Positions 26,775 through 35,420 of a stretch of DNA of 64,000 nucleotides are shown here, one piece after another. The position numbers were made by a program, and so were the translations under genes. Numbering within the stretch: the stretch's first letter is position 1; every line of letters begins with the position of its first letter. The notes beneath the pieces were generated by a model that saw only the letters and a list, made by a program, of their open reading frames with translations, had not been told where the DNA came from and searched no databases. The stretch comes from Parvularcula sp. BBD 1991-13 (lineage in GTDB: Bacteria; Pseudomonadota; Alphaproteobacteria; Caulobacterales; Parvularculaceae), in assembly GCA_001657385.1 (NCBI GenBank), contig LYSZ01000001.1, positions 682,001 through 746,000 of the forward strand, given 5' to 3'.

Positions 26775-28211
26775 ATGGCCGACGCAACCAAAAGCTTTGC
26801 CGATGCGATTAATGACGCGCTGACGCCGCTCAGCGATTTTGTCTCCTCCATCATCTTCTATTCCGTGGAGATCGCCGGGGTTTCCATGCCGCTGGTGGTG
26901 GCGTGGCTGGGCGCGGCGGCGATCATCGTCACCGTCGGTCTCGGCTTCGTGAATCTGCGCGGCTTTCGCCACGGCTGGTCGCTTCTCTTCCGGGCGCGTC
27001 ATTCGGATGGCGCATCGGGCCAGATCAGCCATTTCGAGGCCCTGTCCTCCGCCCTTTCCGGCACCGTCGGCCTCGGCAACATCGCCTCGGTGCCGGTGGC
27101 GATCACCCTTGGCGGCCCCGGCGCGGTGTTCTGGATGATCCTGATCGGGTTTTTCGGCATGTCGGCGAAGTTCGCCGAATGCGCGCTGGCGGTGAAATAC
27201 CGCAGGGTCCTGCCGGGCGGGCGTATTCTCGGCGGGCCGATGTTTTACATCGAATCGGCGCTGGCGCGCCTCGGCATGAAAACCCTCGGCAAGGCGGCGG
27301 CGGTGTTTTTCGCGGTCATGGCGCTGGGCGCCTCGGTCAGCGTGTTCCAGGTGAACCAGGCGCATGCGCAGTTCGCCAATGTCGTCGGCGTTTCCGCGCC
27401 CATCGCTTACGGGATCGTCATGTCGTCGATGGTCGGGCTGGTCATTATCGGCGGCATCCGCCGCATCGGGCGCGTCGCGCGCGTCATCGTTCCGGTCATG
27501 GGCGCGGTCTATGTGGGCGCCGGCCTGATCATCATCCTTCTGAACATTCCCGCCCTGCCGGCGGCGGTCGAGACGATTTTCGCGGGCGCGTTCGGCCTCG
27601 ACGCGGCGGGCGGCGGGCTTGTCGGCGCGCTGATCAATGGCATGCGGCGCGCCACCTATTCAAGCGAGGCCGGGGTCGGCTCGGCGGCCATCGCTCATGC
27701 GCAGGTGCGCACGAAAGAACCGTTGAGCGAGGGCTACGTGGCCCTGCTGGAGCCTTTCATCGACACGGTGGTCGTGTGCACCATCACGGCGCTGGTGGTG
27801 ATCCTCACCGGCGCTTATGCGCCGTTCCTGTTCAACCCGGACGTTACCGGCATCGAAATCACCTCCGCCGCGTTCGAAAGCGCCTTTGCGTGGTTTCCCT
27901 ATATCCTGATGGTCGCGTCGACCCTGTTCGCCTTCACAACGCTTGTCAGCTGGGCGTTTTACGGCTCACAGGCCGCGGCCTATCTGTTCGGGCCGACCCG
28001 CGCGGTCGACGTGACGTACAAGCTCCTGTTGTGCCTCGCGCTGTCGACCGGGGCGGCGATTTCGCTCTCGGCGATCATCAACTTTATCGATTCCATGCTG
28101 TTCGCCATGGCGATCCCGAACATTCTCGCCGTCTATATCCTGCTGCCGGAACTGCGCCGCGATTTGCGGGCGTATGAAATTGCATACAGATTAAAAAAGC
28201 CGCGGGCCTGA
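26775..28211 (+). CDS. alanine/sodium:amino-acid symporter (AGCS family)
   Basis: A 478-residue inner-membrane transporter with about ten to eleven hydrophobic helices. AGCS signatures include LSGTVGLGNIASVPVAITLGGPGAVFWM (family pattern near 100-130), ECALAVKYR, GGPMFYIESAL and RRATYSSEAGVGSAAIAHA. It imports small neutral amino acids (Ala, Gly) with Na+. The start MADATKS is preceded by AAGGAC at eight bases; an ATG 18 bases upstream is possible. Confidence 0.93.
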   Translation: MADATKSFADAINDALTPLSDFVSSIIFYSVEIAGVSMPLVVAWLGAAAIIVTVGLGFVNLRGFRHGWSLLFRARHSDGASGQISHFEALSSALSGTVGLGNIASVPVAITLGGPGAVFWMILIGFFGMSAKFAECALAVKYRRVLPGGRILGGPMFYIESALARLGMKTLGKAAAVFFAVMALGASVSVFQVNQAHAQFANVVGVSAPIAYGIVMSSMVGLVIIGGIRRIGRVARVIVPVMGAVYVGAGLIIILLNIPALPAAVETIFAGAFGLDAAGGGLVGALINGMRRATYSSEAGVGSAAIAHAQVRTKEPLSEGYVALLEPFIDTVVVCTITALVVILTGAYAPFLFNPDVTGIEITSAAFESAFAWFPYILMVASTLFAFTTLVSWAFYGSQAAAYLFGPTRAVDVTYKLLLCLALSTGAAISLSAIINFIDSMLFAMAIPNILAVYILLPELRRDLRAYEIAYRLKKPRA

Positions 28212-28462
28212 ACGGCGCGGCCTTGCGAGAAGCATAGCCAAGACAAGGGCTTAACGAGCGGTGCGGGGCGACGCCGGCGCCGGGTTCGGATGGGGGCCGG
28301 CGCGGCGGGTCCGCATTGTTCACCCGCCGCCCCGATCGCCGCGGCGCGCAGCCGTCACAGGCCCGTCACAATAAAGGCGTTGGGTTTTTCCCCAAGGAAT
28401 GCATAAAATATGCGGCGGAAACCACGCAGCGCCGTTGCCGGCGTGATGATGGAGCTTTGAGA

Positions 28463-29539
28463 ATGAGCGCGTTCATGCTGCGTATCGTCGCCGTTGCGGG
28501 CGCCAGTCTCCTCGCCGCTTGCGCCGAAGGGGGCGAGGGCGTCGCCCCCGGACGGGACGCGGTGAGTTTTATCGTCGTCGGCGATACGCCCTACGGCCCT
28601 GAGGACGAGGCGATGCTGGACGACGCCATGCCGCTGATCAAGGCGAGCCGGACGCCGTTCGTCATCCACCTCGGCGATTACAAGGGCGGCGCGGCGCCAT
28701 GCACCGACGACCATGACGCGGCGTTCGCCGGCCTGATCGACGCGCTCGATCCGACGCCGGTGTTTTACACGCCGGGGGACAATGAATGGACAGACTGCGA
28801 CCGCAACGAAGACGCCGGGACCGGGCGGCCCTATTCCGACCTCGACCGACTCGATAAAATCCGCACGCAGTTCTTTTCCAGTCCGCCGGCCGGACTCGAC
28901 GATCCCGACGCCGCCGCCGCGCTCGGCTACCGCCGGCAGGATGCGCTGGTGGAAAACGCGACCTGGGTCCATGACCGCGTGCGGTTCCTGACCGTGCATG
29001 TGGTCGGCACCAACAACGGGCGCAATTGGGTCGTCGGGGATTCCCTCCTGCGCGCCTCGGAAGCGGTTGACCAGCGCGACGCCGCCAATCTCGACTGGAT
29101 CGCCGCCGGATTCGACGCGGCGCGCCGCGAGCGCGCGCGGGCGGTCATCGTCGCCATGCAGGGCGACCCGGTCCAGGTCGCCCGACAAGCCCAGGGCAAG
29201 CCGTGCGGCGTCGACGGCGCGGAGCGCGTGCGCGCCGACGGCAAGCAGGTCTGCGACGGATTCATCGCCCTGCGCCGGCGGTTGCGCGACGCAGCAATCA
29301 CCTTTGACGGACCGGTGCTGGTGATGCATGGCGACACGGCGCCGTTCACCCTGAACCAGGATTTTCTCGGCGACGGCGCGCCTAATCTGTGGCGTTTCAA
29401 TGCGGCGGGGGACGCCGGCGTCGGGCGCACGGGCTTGCCTTACGGCCTGCGGGACGTCGCCATGGTGACGTTCGACCCGTCGAAGAAACGCCCCTTTTCC
29501 GCCTTCGGCCTCCTGACCAGCGAAACGCCGAAGCCATAG
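28463..29539 (+). CDS. metallophosphoesterase-like lipoprotein, degenerate motifs
   Basis: A 358-residue protein with a lipoprotein signal (SLLAAC, Cys near residue 20). The layout of a calcineurin-like phosphoesterase is visible: FIVVGDTPYG (GD without the usual DxH His), FVIHLGDYKGG (GD), YTPGDNEWTDCDR (GDNE) and VLVMHGDTAPF near the C-terminus. Because the first metal-binding DxH is absent, catalysis is uncertain. Similar proteins are annotated as hypothetical or metallophosphoesterase in alphaproteobacteria. The ribosome binding site is weak (GGAG, distant). A tandem array follows downstream. Confidence 0.72.
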   Translation: MSAFMLRIVAVAGASLLAACAEGGEGVAPGRDAVSFIVVGDTPYGPEDEAMLDDAMPLIKASRTPFVIHLGDYKGGAAPCTDDHDAAFAGLIDALDPTPVFYTPGDNEWTDCDRNEDAGTGRPYSDLDRLDKIRTQFFSSPPAGLDDPDAAAALGYRRQDALVENATWVHDRVRFLTVHVVGTNNGRNWVVGDSLLRASEAVDQRDAANLDWIAAGFDAARRERARAVIVAMQGDPVQVARQAQGKPCGVDGAERVRADGKQVCDGFIALRRRLRDAAITFDGPVLVMHGDTAPFTLNQDFLGDGAPNLWRFNAAGDAGVGRTGLPYGLRDVAMVTFDPSKKRPFSAFGLLTSETPKP

Positions 29540-29589
29540 CCGTCTTCTCCGGGGGGGCTCCTCCGGGGGCTTTACCGCCGCCCGCCACC

Positions 29590-29638
29590 GGCGCGGTTTT
29601 GTTGGCGCGGTTTCGCTGGCGCGGTTTCGCTGGCGCGC
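29590..29638. repeat. 14-bp tandem repeat, about 3.5 units
   Basis: GGCGCGGTTTTGTT, GGCGCGGTTTCGCT (twice) and a partial unit lie in the 120-base spacer between the convergent phosphoesterase-like and NTase-HEPN genes. Confidence 0.85.
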
Positions 29639-29659
29639 GCGCCGCGCCCTTGTCAGGCT

Positions 29660-30583
29660 TTACTCCTGGTCTTCGCGCAGCGCTTCGGAAAGGCTCGCCA
29701 GGCGCTCCCGGCAGACGGTTTCCACGACGCCGCGAAGCGTTTCGGCGCGCTCGGCGATCCAGGCAAGCTCCTCCTCGGTAATCGAATAATGCTTCGAATA
29801 CCGCGCCTCCACATAAGCGCGCTTGGCGAGTTCGAAACAGCGGTTCTGAAACCGCGTTTCCTGCGGCCAGACCGCCTTCAGGCGCTTGTCCAGATCCTCC
29901 GCCAGGGAGCGCAGGAACTTGATATTGTGCGTGCTCGGACTGTAATAGGTCAGTACAAGGAGCAGGCAGGCATAGGCCCGCTCGATGGTCTGGTGCAGAA
30001 GGAACGCGCGCTCGTTGCGCATGCCGAAGCTGAGCGCGGCCTCCGACAGCACGTTGTAATTCTGCACCGTCGGCATCCATTGGTCATAATAGGCGCGCGC
30101 GACCTCCAGCGCCTGTTGCGGGTTGAAGGGCTTCGCCGTGGCGAAGGGCTTTTCGCCTTTCAACTCGTAGAGCAGGATGCCGTCCTTGACGATGTCGGTG
30201 AAAAAGTAATGGCCGAGCTTCAGCTTGTCGTTCACTTCCGACTTGGTGTGGACGATGAAGTTGACCGGCGTTTTGATGTCCGGCTCGCGGATCAGGCGAT
30301 CCTCCGTGCGGTGCCAGCATTCGTCGAACTCCACCACCCGCTGATAATTCACGACGATCAGGAGGTCATAGTCGCTCTGATAGCCTTTCGCGACGTAACG
30401 TTCGTCGACCCAGTCGCCGCGGGCGTAGGAGCCGAACAGCACGATCTTCAGGATGCGCCCTTCCCGCTTCCACTTGGAGGTTGCGATCTGCTGCGTTTCC
30501 AGGAATTCGGCGTGGATGATCTCCACGACCTGCTCCAGTTCGCGCCGCTTTCGTCCCGGAAGATGATCGAGATCGGTTTTCAT
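29660..30583 (-). CDS. nucleotidyltransferase (MNT)-HEPN fusion protein
   Basis: A 307-residue single chain. Residues about 30-130 carry the minimal nucleotidyltransferase core: IVLFGSYARGDW (GSxARG) followed by SDYDLLIVV (DxD). Residues about 165-300 resemble a HEPN domain with RAFLLHQTIERAY, which contains the R-x4-H motif of active HEPN RNases. MNT and HEPN are commonly separate antitoxin/toxin proteins (MntA/HepT, where MNT adenylylates the HEPN toxin); here they are fused in one polypeptide. A self-regulated RNase or a substrate-modifying enzyme are both possible. It is flanked by a tandem array and lpdA. Confidence 0.78.
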   Translation of the reverse strand: MKTDLDHLPGRKRRELEQVVEIIHAEFLETQQIATSKWKREGRILKIVLFGSYARGDWVDERYVAKGYQSDYDLLIVVNYQRVVEFDECWHRTEDRLIREPDIKTPVNFIVHTKSEVNDKLKLGHYFFTDIVKDGILLYELKGEKPFATAKPFNPQQALEVARAYYDQWMPTVQNYNVLSEAALSFGMRNERAFLLHQTIERAYACLLLVLTYYSPSTHNIKFLRSLAEDLDKRLKAVWPQETRFQNRCFELAKRAYVEARYSKHYSITEEELAWIAERAETLRGVVETVCRERLASLSEALREDQE

Positions 30584-30790
30584 GAACCAGAACCTTAACC
30601 GCGGTCGCCCGGGGGATCAAATACTTGGATAATGTCCCGCCTTTATTGTCTCGAGTCTTTTCTCATATCCGGGTCGTCTTGCGAAAACGCGAAAATGTCC
30701 GCGATTATTTTTCCCTTGCCACGGGTCCGTCCCGACCGAAACGAAAACGCCGGACCGCGCCGCGGCCGACGCGCGCCAGCGGTGCAGGGG

Positions 30791-32218
30791 TCAGATATTC
30801 ATCACCCGGTCATAAGCGTCGAGGACGCTTTCATGCATCATTTCCGACAGGGTCGGGTGCGGGAAGATCGAGTGCATCAGGTCTTCCTCGACCGCTTCCA
30901 TGGTCTTTGCGATGCCGAAACCCTGGATCAGTTCGGTGACTTCCGCGCCGATCATGTGCGCGCCCAGCAGTTCGCCGGTTTCCGCGTCGAAAACGGTTTT
31001 GACGAGTCCCTCCGGCTCGCCGAGGGCGATCGCCTTGCCGTTGGCGTTGAACGGGAACCGGCCGACCCTGACCTTGCGGCCCTCCTCCTTCGCCCCGGCC
31101 TCGGTGAGACCGACGGAGGCCACCTGCGGCTGGCAATAGGTGCAGCCCGGAATGAGCGAGGTGTCGAGCGGGTGGACAGCGTTCTTCCCGGCGATCTTCT
31201 CCACGCAGATCACCCCTTCGTGGGAGGCCTTGTGGGCGAGCCACGGGGCCCCGCAAACGTCGCCGATCGCGTAGAGGCCCGGAACCCCCGTCTCCAGCCA
31301 TTCATTGACGACCACATGGCCGCGCTCGATCTTGACGCCGAGCGCCTCCAGCCCGAGATTTTCCGTATTGCCCACAATGCCGACGGCGAGAACGACCCGC
31401 TCGGCTTCGACCGTGTCGGTTTTGCCGTCCTTCAGCTTGATCGTCGCGCGGGCGAGGTCGCCGGATTTGTCGAGCTTGTCGACCTGCGCGGCGGTCAGGA
31501 TCTTCATGCCCTGTTTCTTGAACTGCTTCTCGGCGAATTTCGAGATTTCCGCGTCCTCCGCCGGCAGAATGCGGTCGACCATTTCGACCACCGTCACCTC
31601 AGCGCCCATGGCCCGGTAGAAGCTTGCAAACTCAATGCCGATGGCCCCCGACCCGATCACCAGGAGAGATTTCGGCATGATGTCGGGAACCATCGCTTCC
31701 CTGGCGGTCCAGACCAGCTTGCCGTCCGGCTCCAGCCCGGCCTGCGGGATCGTGCGCGCCCGCGCGCCGGTGGCGAGGATGACGTGCCTCGCCTTGACGG
31801 TGTCGTTGCCGCCCTTTTTGGTTTTGACCTTGACGAGCGGCGCGCCGGAACCATTGGCCGCCTTGGCAAGGCTCGCCGCGCCCTCGATCACCTCAATCTT
31901 GTGCTTCTTCATGAGATAGCCGACGCCGCCGGAAAGCTTGCCCGCCACGTCGCGCGACCGCTTGACGACCGCCTCGATGTCAAACCCGATATTGTCCGCC
32001 TTGAGGCCGAAACGCTCCGCATGCTTCATGTTCGTGTAGACCTCGGACGTGCGCAGGAGCGCCTTGGTCGGGATGCAGCCCCAGTTGAGGCAGACGCCGC
32101 CGAGGGCGTCGCGCTCGACGATGGCGGTTTTCATCCCCAACTGGCTCGCCCGGATCGCCGCCATGTAGCCGCCCGGCCCGGAGCCGATCACCGCCAGATC
32201 AACCGTATGTTCCGCCAT
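30791..32218 (-). CDS. lpdA: dihydrolipoyl dehydrogenase (E3)
   Basis: A 475-residue FAD-dependent pyridine nucleotide-disulfide oxidoreductase that reoxidises dihydrolipoyl groups of 2-oxo acid dehydrogenase or glycine cleavage complexes. FAD-binding DLAVIGSGPGGYMAAIRA, redox pair GGVCLNWGCIPTKALL, NAD-binding LLVIGSGAIGIEFASFY, the GDVCGAPWLAHKASHEG segment and the C-terminal HPHPT-type catalytic dyad (IFPHPTLSEMMHE) are all present. The start is preceded by AAGGAG. No E1 or E2 genes are nearby, so the partner complex is not given by context. Confidence 0.95.
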   Translation of the reverse strand: MAEHTVDLAVIGSGPGGYMAAIRASQLGMKTAIVERDALGGVCLNWGCIPTKALLRTSEVYTNMKHAERFGLKADNIGFDIEAVVKRSRDVAGKLSGGVGYLMKKHKIEVIEGAASLAKAANGSGAPLVKVKTKKGGNDTVKARHVILATGARARTIPQAGLEPDGKLVWTAREAMVPDIMPKSLLVIGSGAIGIEFASFYRAMGAEVTVVEMVDRILPAEDAEISKFAEKQFKKQGMKILTAAQVDKLDKSGDLARATIKLKDGKTDTVEAERVVLAVGIVGNTENLGLEALGVKIERGHVVVNEWLETGVPGLYAIGDVCGAPWLAHKASHEGVICVEKIAGKNAVHPLDTSLIPGCTYCQPQVASVGLTEAGAKEEGRKVRVGRFPFNANGKAIALGEPEGLVKTVFDAETGELLGAHMIGAEVTELIQGFGIAKTMEAVEEDLMHSIFPHPTLSEMMHESVLDAYDRVMNI

Positions 32219-32328
32219 TGTTTTCTCCTTCTTCGCCGTCCGCGGCGCCGACCACTGCAATCGCCGCTTGGAAAACCGCTCAACTGTGCGCGACTATAGC
32301 CCCGCCGCATCGGAAAGGAACCCGCCTC

Positions 32329-33267
32329 ATGACCAGCGCCCTCAGAACCCCCGACGATCGTTTCGAGAATCTGTCCGACTGGCCCTATGCGCCGAAATAT
32401 GTGGAGGATTTGCCCGGTTACGAGGGGCTCAGGATGCATTATGTGGACGAAGGCCCCGCCTCGGCGGGAGACGCGGGCGCCGATGTGACCTTCCTGTGCA
32501 TCCATGGCGAGCCGTCATGGGCTTATCTCTTCCGCAAGATGATCCCGGTCTTCACCGGCGCCGGCCATCGCGCCGTCGCCGTCGACATGTTCGGTTTCGG
32601 ACGCTCCGACAAGCCGGCCGACGATGAGACGTATACCTATCATTTTCACCGGGGCGCCCTTCTCTCTTTTGTCGAGAAACTTGATCTGAAGAATGTTTGC
32701 CTGGTGGTGCAGGACTGGGGCGGGCTTCTGGGCCTCACTCTGCCCATGGAGGCGCCCGGCCGCTACACCCGCCTCATCGTCATGAACACGGGCCTTCCCG
32801 CCGGCGAGGAAGCCCCGGAGGGCTTCGCCGCCTGGCGCGCCTTCAACCGGTCGCAGCCGGACTTGAATGTCGGCAAACTGATGAAACAGGCGACGCCGAT
32901 TCTTTCGGATGCGGAGATGGCGGCGTATGACGCGCCGTTCCCGGATCAGTCCTACAAGGGCGGCGTGCGGCGCTTTCCAGAGCTTGTCATGCTGAAGGAA
33001 AAAGGCGCCGCAGACCTGACGCCGTTGTCGAAAGAGGGCGTTGGAACCTCTCTCAAGGCGCGAAAATTCTGGTCCGAGGACTGGACCGGGGAGAGTTTCA
33101 TGGCGATCGGCATGCAGGACCCGGTGCTCGGGCCTCCGGCCATGCATTTCCTCCGCTCCATGATCACAGGCTGCCCCGAACCGATGGAAGTCGCCGACGC
33201 CGGCCATTTCGTTCAGGAATGGGGCGCGCCGATCGCACAAGCCGCGCTGGAAAAGTTCGGCGTCTGA
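32329..33267 (+). CDS. haloalkane dehalogenase (HLD-I type)
   Basis: A 312-residue alpha/beta hydrolase. Nucleophile Asp129 and halide-binding Trp130 are in VVQDWGGLLG, oxyanion-side residues in IHGEPSWAYLFRKM, the acid Asp264 in AIGMQDPVLG, and the base His293 in DAGHFVQEWG. The acid after strand 7 and the HGEP-W pattern place it with the DhlA-like HLD-I subfamily, which cleaves carbon-halogen bonds to alcohols. The length fits (about 300-310). Epoxide hydrolase is unlikely given the Trp after the nucleophile. It is divergent from lpdA with about 110 bases between; substrate unknown. Confidence 0.87.
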   Translation: MTSALRTPDDRFENLSDWPYAPKYVEDLPGYEGLRMHYVDEGPASAGDAGADVTFLCIHGEPSWAYLFRKMIPVFTGAGHRAVAVDMFGFGRSDKPADDETYTYHFHRGALLSFVEKLDLKNVCLVVQDWGGLLGLTLPMEAPGRYTRLIVMNTGLPAGEEAPEGFAAWRAFNRSQPDLNVGKLMKQATPILSDAEMAAYDAPFPDQSYKGGVRRFPELVMLKEKGAADLTPLSKEGVGTSLKARKFWSEDWTGESFMAIGMQDPVLGPPAMHFLRSMITGCPEPMEVADAGHFVQEWGAPIAQAALEKFGV

Positions 33268-33369
33268 AAAGGTTGTCCCGCGGCGTCGGAGAGAGCGACG
33301 TTGCCCGCGCCGGCCCTGGAAACCACATGCGCCAAGGGCGTCGCCGGCCCGTTGCGGGCCGCGCGGCCG

Positions 33370-33735
33370 TCAGGCGTCCAGCTTCTGCGGCACGATGGTC
33401 ACGCTTTCGCCGCAGCCGCAGGCGTCGGTCTGGTTCGGGTTGTTGAAAACGAAGCGCTGCGACAGTTTTTCGGTCACGAAGTCGATCTGCGTGCCGATCA
33501 GGAACAGGATGGCTTTCGGGTCGATCAGGATCTTGATCCCGTTTTCCTCCACCACTTCATCGAGGGGCGCCGCCTCGGTCGCATAATCCATGGTGTATTC
33601 CATGCCGGCGCAGCCGCCATTCTTGACGCCGATCTTGACGCCGATGAAATTTTCATCCGCATTCGCCATGATTTCGCTCATGCGGGACGCGGCCTTGTCC
33701 GTCAGCGTCACAACTTTGGGTCTCGGTCTAGGCAT
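33370..33735 (-). CDS. sufA: Fe-S assembly scaffold/carrier, HesB/IscA family
   Basis: A 121-residue A-type carrier, last gene of the SUF operon. LTDKAASRMSEIM and GVKNGGCAGMEYTMDY (first Cys) are followed by ACGCGES near the C-terminus (CxC). These three cysteines bind or transfer Fe-S clusters. The ATG at 33735 overlaps the end region of sufT closely (sufT stop at 33737), so translation is coupled. Confidence 0.92.
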   Translation of the reverse strand: MPRPRPKVVTLTDKAASRMSEIMANADENFIGVKIGVKNGGCAGMEYTMDYATEAAPLDEVVEENGIKILIDPKAILFLIGTQIDFVTEKLSQRFVFNNPNQTDACGCGESVTIVPQKLDA

Positions 33736-33736
33736 G

Positions 33737-34165
33737 TCACAACCACCCCAGTTCAAGCTTTGCTTCTTCCGACATCTTCTCCGGCGTCCATGGCGGGTCG
33801 AAGGTCATGTTCACCTTGACGTCGTCGACGCCGTCGATGCCGCGCACAGCCCCCTCGACCCAGCCGGGCATTTCGCCCGCCACCGGGCAGCCCGGCGCCG
33901 TGAGGGTCATGTCGATGGTCAGGAGCCGGTCGTCGTCGAGATCAACCCTGTAAATGAGGCCGAGCTCGTAAATATCAACCGGTATTTCCGGATCGTAGAC
34001 CGTTTTCAGCGACTTCACCACGTCGGCGGTGATGCGCTGGAGCTCCTCTTCCGGGATGGCCGAGACCCCGCCGCCGGCGTCGGCGTCAGGGGCGGCGGCG
34101 GCCGCTTTCGGCGCCCCGTCCGGGGAAGCCTCGTTCACATTGATCACGTCGCGTTGGGTGTCCAT
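33737..34165 (-). CDS. sufT: SUF-associated DUF59/MIP18 family protein SufT
   Basis: A 142-residue protein: a disordered N-terminus (about 1-40, Asp/Ala-rich) and a MIP18/DUF59 domain (SLKTVYDPEIPVDIYELGLIY, MTLTAPGCPVAGEMPGWV). The DPEIP and TxPGCP segments are family hallmarks. SufT proteins assist Fe-S cluster maturation. The gene lies four bases from sufS and next to sufA. Confidence 0.92.
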   Translation of the reverse strand: MDTQRDVINVNEASPDGAPKAAAAAPDADAGGGVSAIPEEELQRITADVVKSLKTVYDPEIPVDIYELGLIYRVDLDDDRLLTIDMTLTAPGCPVAGEMPGWVEGAVRGIDGVDDVKVNMTFDPPWTPEKMSEEAKLELGWL

Positions 34166-34169
34166 GGGA

Positions 34170-35420
34170 TTAGCTCAACATCTGTCGGGTTTTGTGGAGG
34201 CCGGCGATGAGCGCTTCAACGTCGGCATGCGTGTTGTAGGCGGCGAAGGAGGCGCGGCTGGTCGCGGAGACGCCGAGATGGGCCATGAGCGGCTGAGCGC
34301 AGTGGTGGCCGGCGCGCACGGCGACGCCGGTGCGGTCGAGAATGGCGGAAACGTCGTGCGGATGCGCCCCTTCCATGGTGAAGGCGACGATCGGGGCCTT
34401 GTCCGCCGCGCGGCCGTAGACGCGCACGAAATTGAGCCTGGCGAGTTCTTCGAGCGCATGGTCGCGAAGGGCCGCTTCGTGCGCCGCGATGGCGTCGAGC
34501 CCCGTGTCCTGCATCCACCGGAGCGCCGCGCCGAGACCGATCGCTTCCAGAATGGGCGGCGTGCCGGCTTCGAACCGGTGCGGCGGATCATTGTAGGTGA
34601 CGCCGTCCGTCGTCACCGTATCAATCATCTCTCCGCCGCCCTTGAACGGCGGCAACGGATCGAGGGCGGCCTTTTTGCCGTAGAGAACGCCGATCCCGGT
34701 CGGCCCGTAGAGCTTGTGGCCGGTGAGCACGTAAAAGTCGCAGTCGATGTCCTGAACGTCGACCGTTCCGTGTACGCCCGCCTGGCAGCCGTCGAACAGG
34801 ATTTTCGCGCCGCGCTCGCGGGCGATGCGCGCCAGCTCCTTCGCCGGCGTCGGCGCGCCGAGCACGTTGGACATGTGCGATAGCGCGACCAGTTTGGTGC
34901 GTTCGGTGAACATGCCGCGATAGGCGTCGAGATCGATTTCTCCGTCCTCGGATACATCGAGCCATTTCAGGACCGCGCCTTTCCGCTCGCGCAGGAGATG
35001 CCACGGCACGATATTGGAATGGTGCTCCATCAGCGACAGGATGATCTCGTCCGCCTCGCCGATCTCGCCCGCGCCGAGGGCATAGGCGACAAGGTTGAAC
35101 GCATCAGTGCCGCCGGCGGTGAAGACGATCTCGTCTTCCGAAGCGGCGTTGAGGAATTGAGCGACGGTCTTGCGCGCGTCCTCGAAGGCGGCGGTCGCCT
35201 CGTTCGACAACAGGTGCAGGCCGCGGTGAACATTCGCGTAGGAATATTCCATCGCGCGGCTCATGACGTCGATGACCGCGCGCGGCTTCTGCGCCGACGC
35301 GGCGTTGTCGAGATAGACGAGCGGCTTGCCGTAGGCCTCCCGCGACAGGATGGGAAATTCAGCGCGCACCGCCTCGACATCGAGGGCGGGCGCGGGGGAA
35401 AGAGCGTTTTGTGCGTTCAT
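34170..35420 (-). CDS. sufS: SUF cysteine desulfurase (group II)
   Basis: A 416-residue PLP enzyme that releases persulfide sulfur from cysteine. YLDNAASAQKPRAVID at the start, the PLP lysine in LTGHKLYGPTGIGVLYGK, and the catalytic cysteine in VRAGHHCAQPLM, with the short lobe typical of SufS (group II), are seen. It overlaps sufD by four bases. No SufE gene is in the window. Confidence 0.95.
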   Translation of the reverse strand: MNAQNALSPAPALDVEAVRAEFPILSREAYGKPLVYLDNAASAQKPRAVIDVMSRAMEYSYANVHRGLHLLSNEATAAFEDARKTVAQFLNAASEDEIVFTAGGTDAFNLVAYALGAGEIGEADEIILSLMEHHSNIVPWHLLRERKGAVLKWLDVSEDGEIDLDAYRGMFTERTKLVALSHMSNVLGAPTPAKELARIARERGAKILFDGCQAGVHGTVDVQDIDCDFYVLTGHKLYGPTGIGVLYGKKAALDPLPPFKGGGEMIDTVTTDGVTYNDPPHRFEAGTPPILEAIGLGAALRWMQDTGLDAIAAHEAALRDHALEELARLNFVRVYGRAADKAPIVAFTMEGAHPHDVSAILDRTGVAVRAGHHCAQPLMAHLGVSATSRASFAAYNTHADVEALIAGLHKTRQMLS

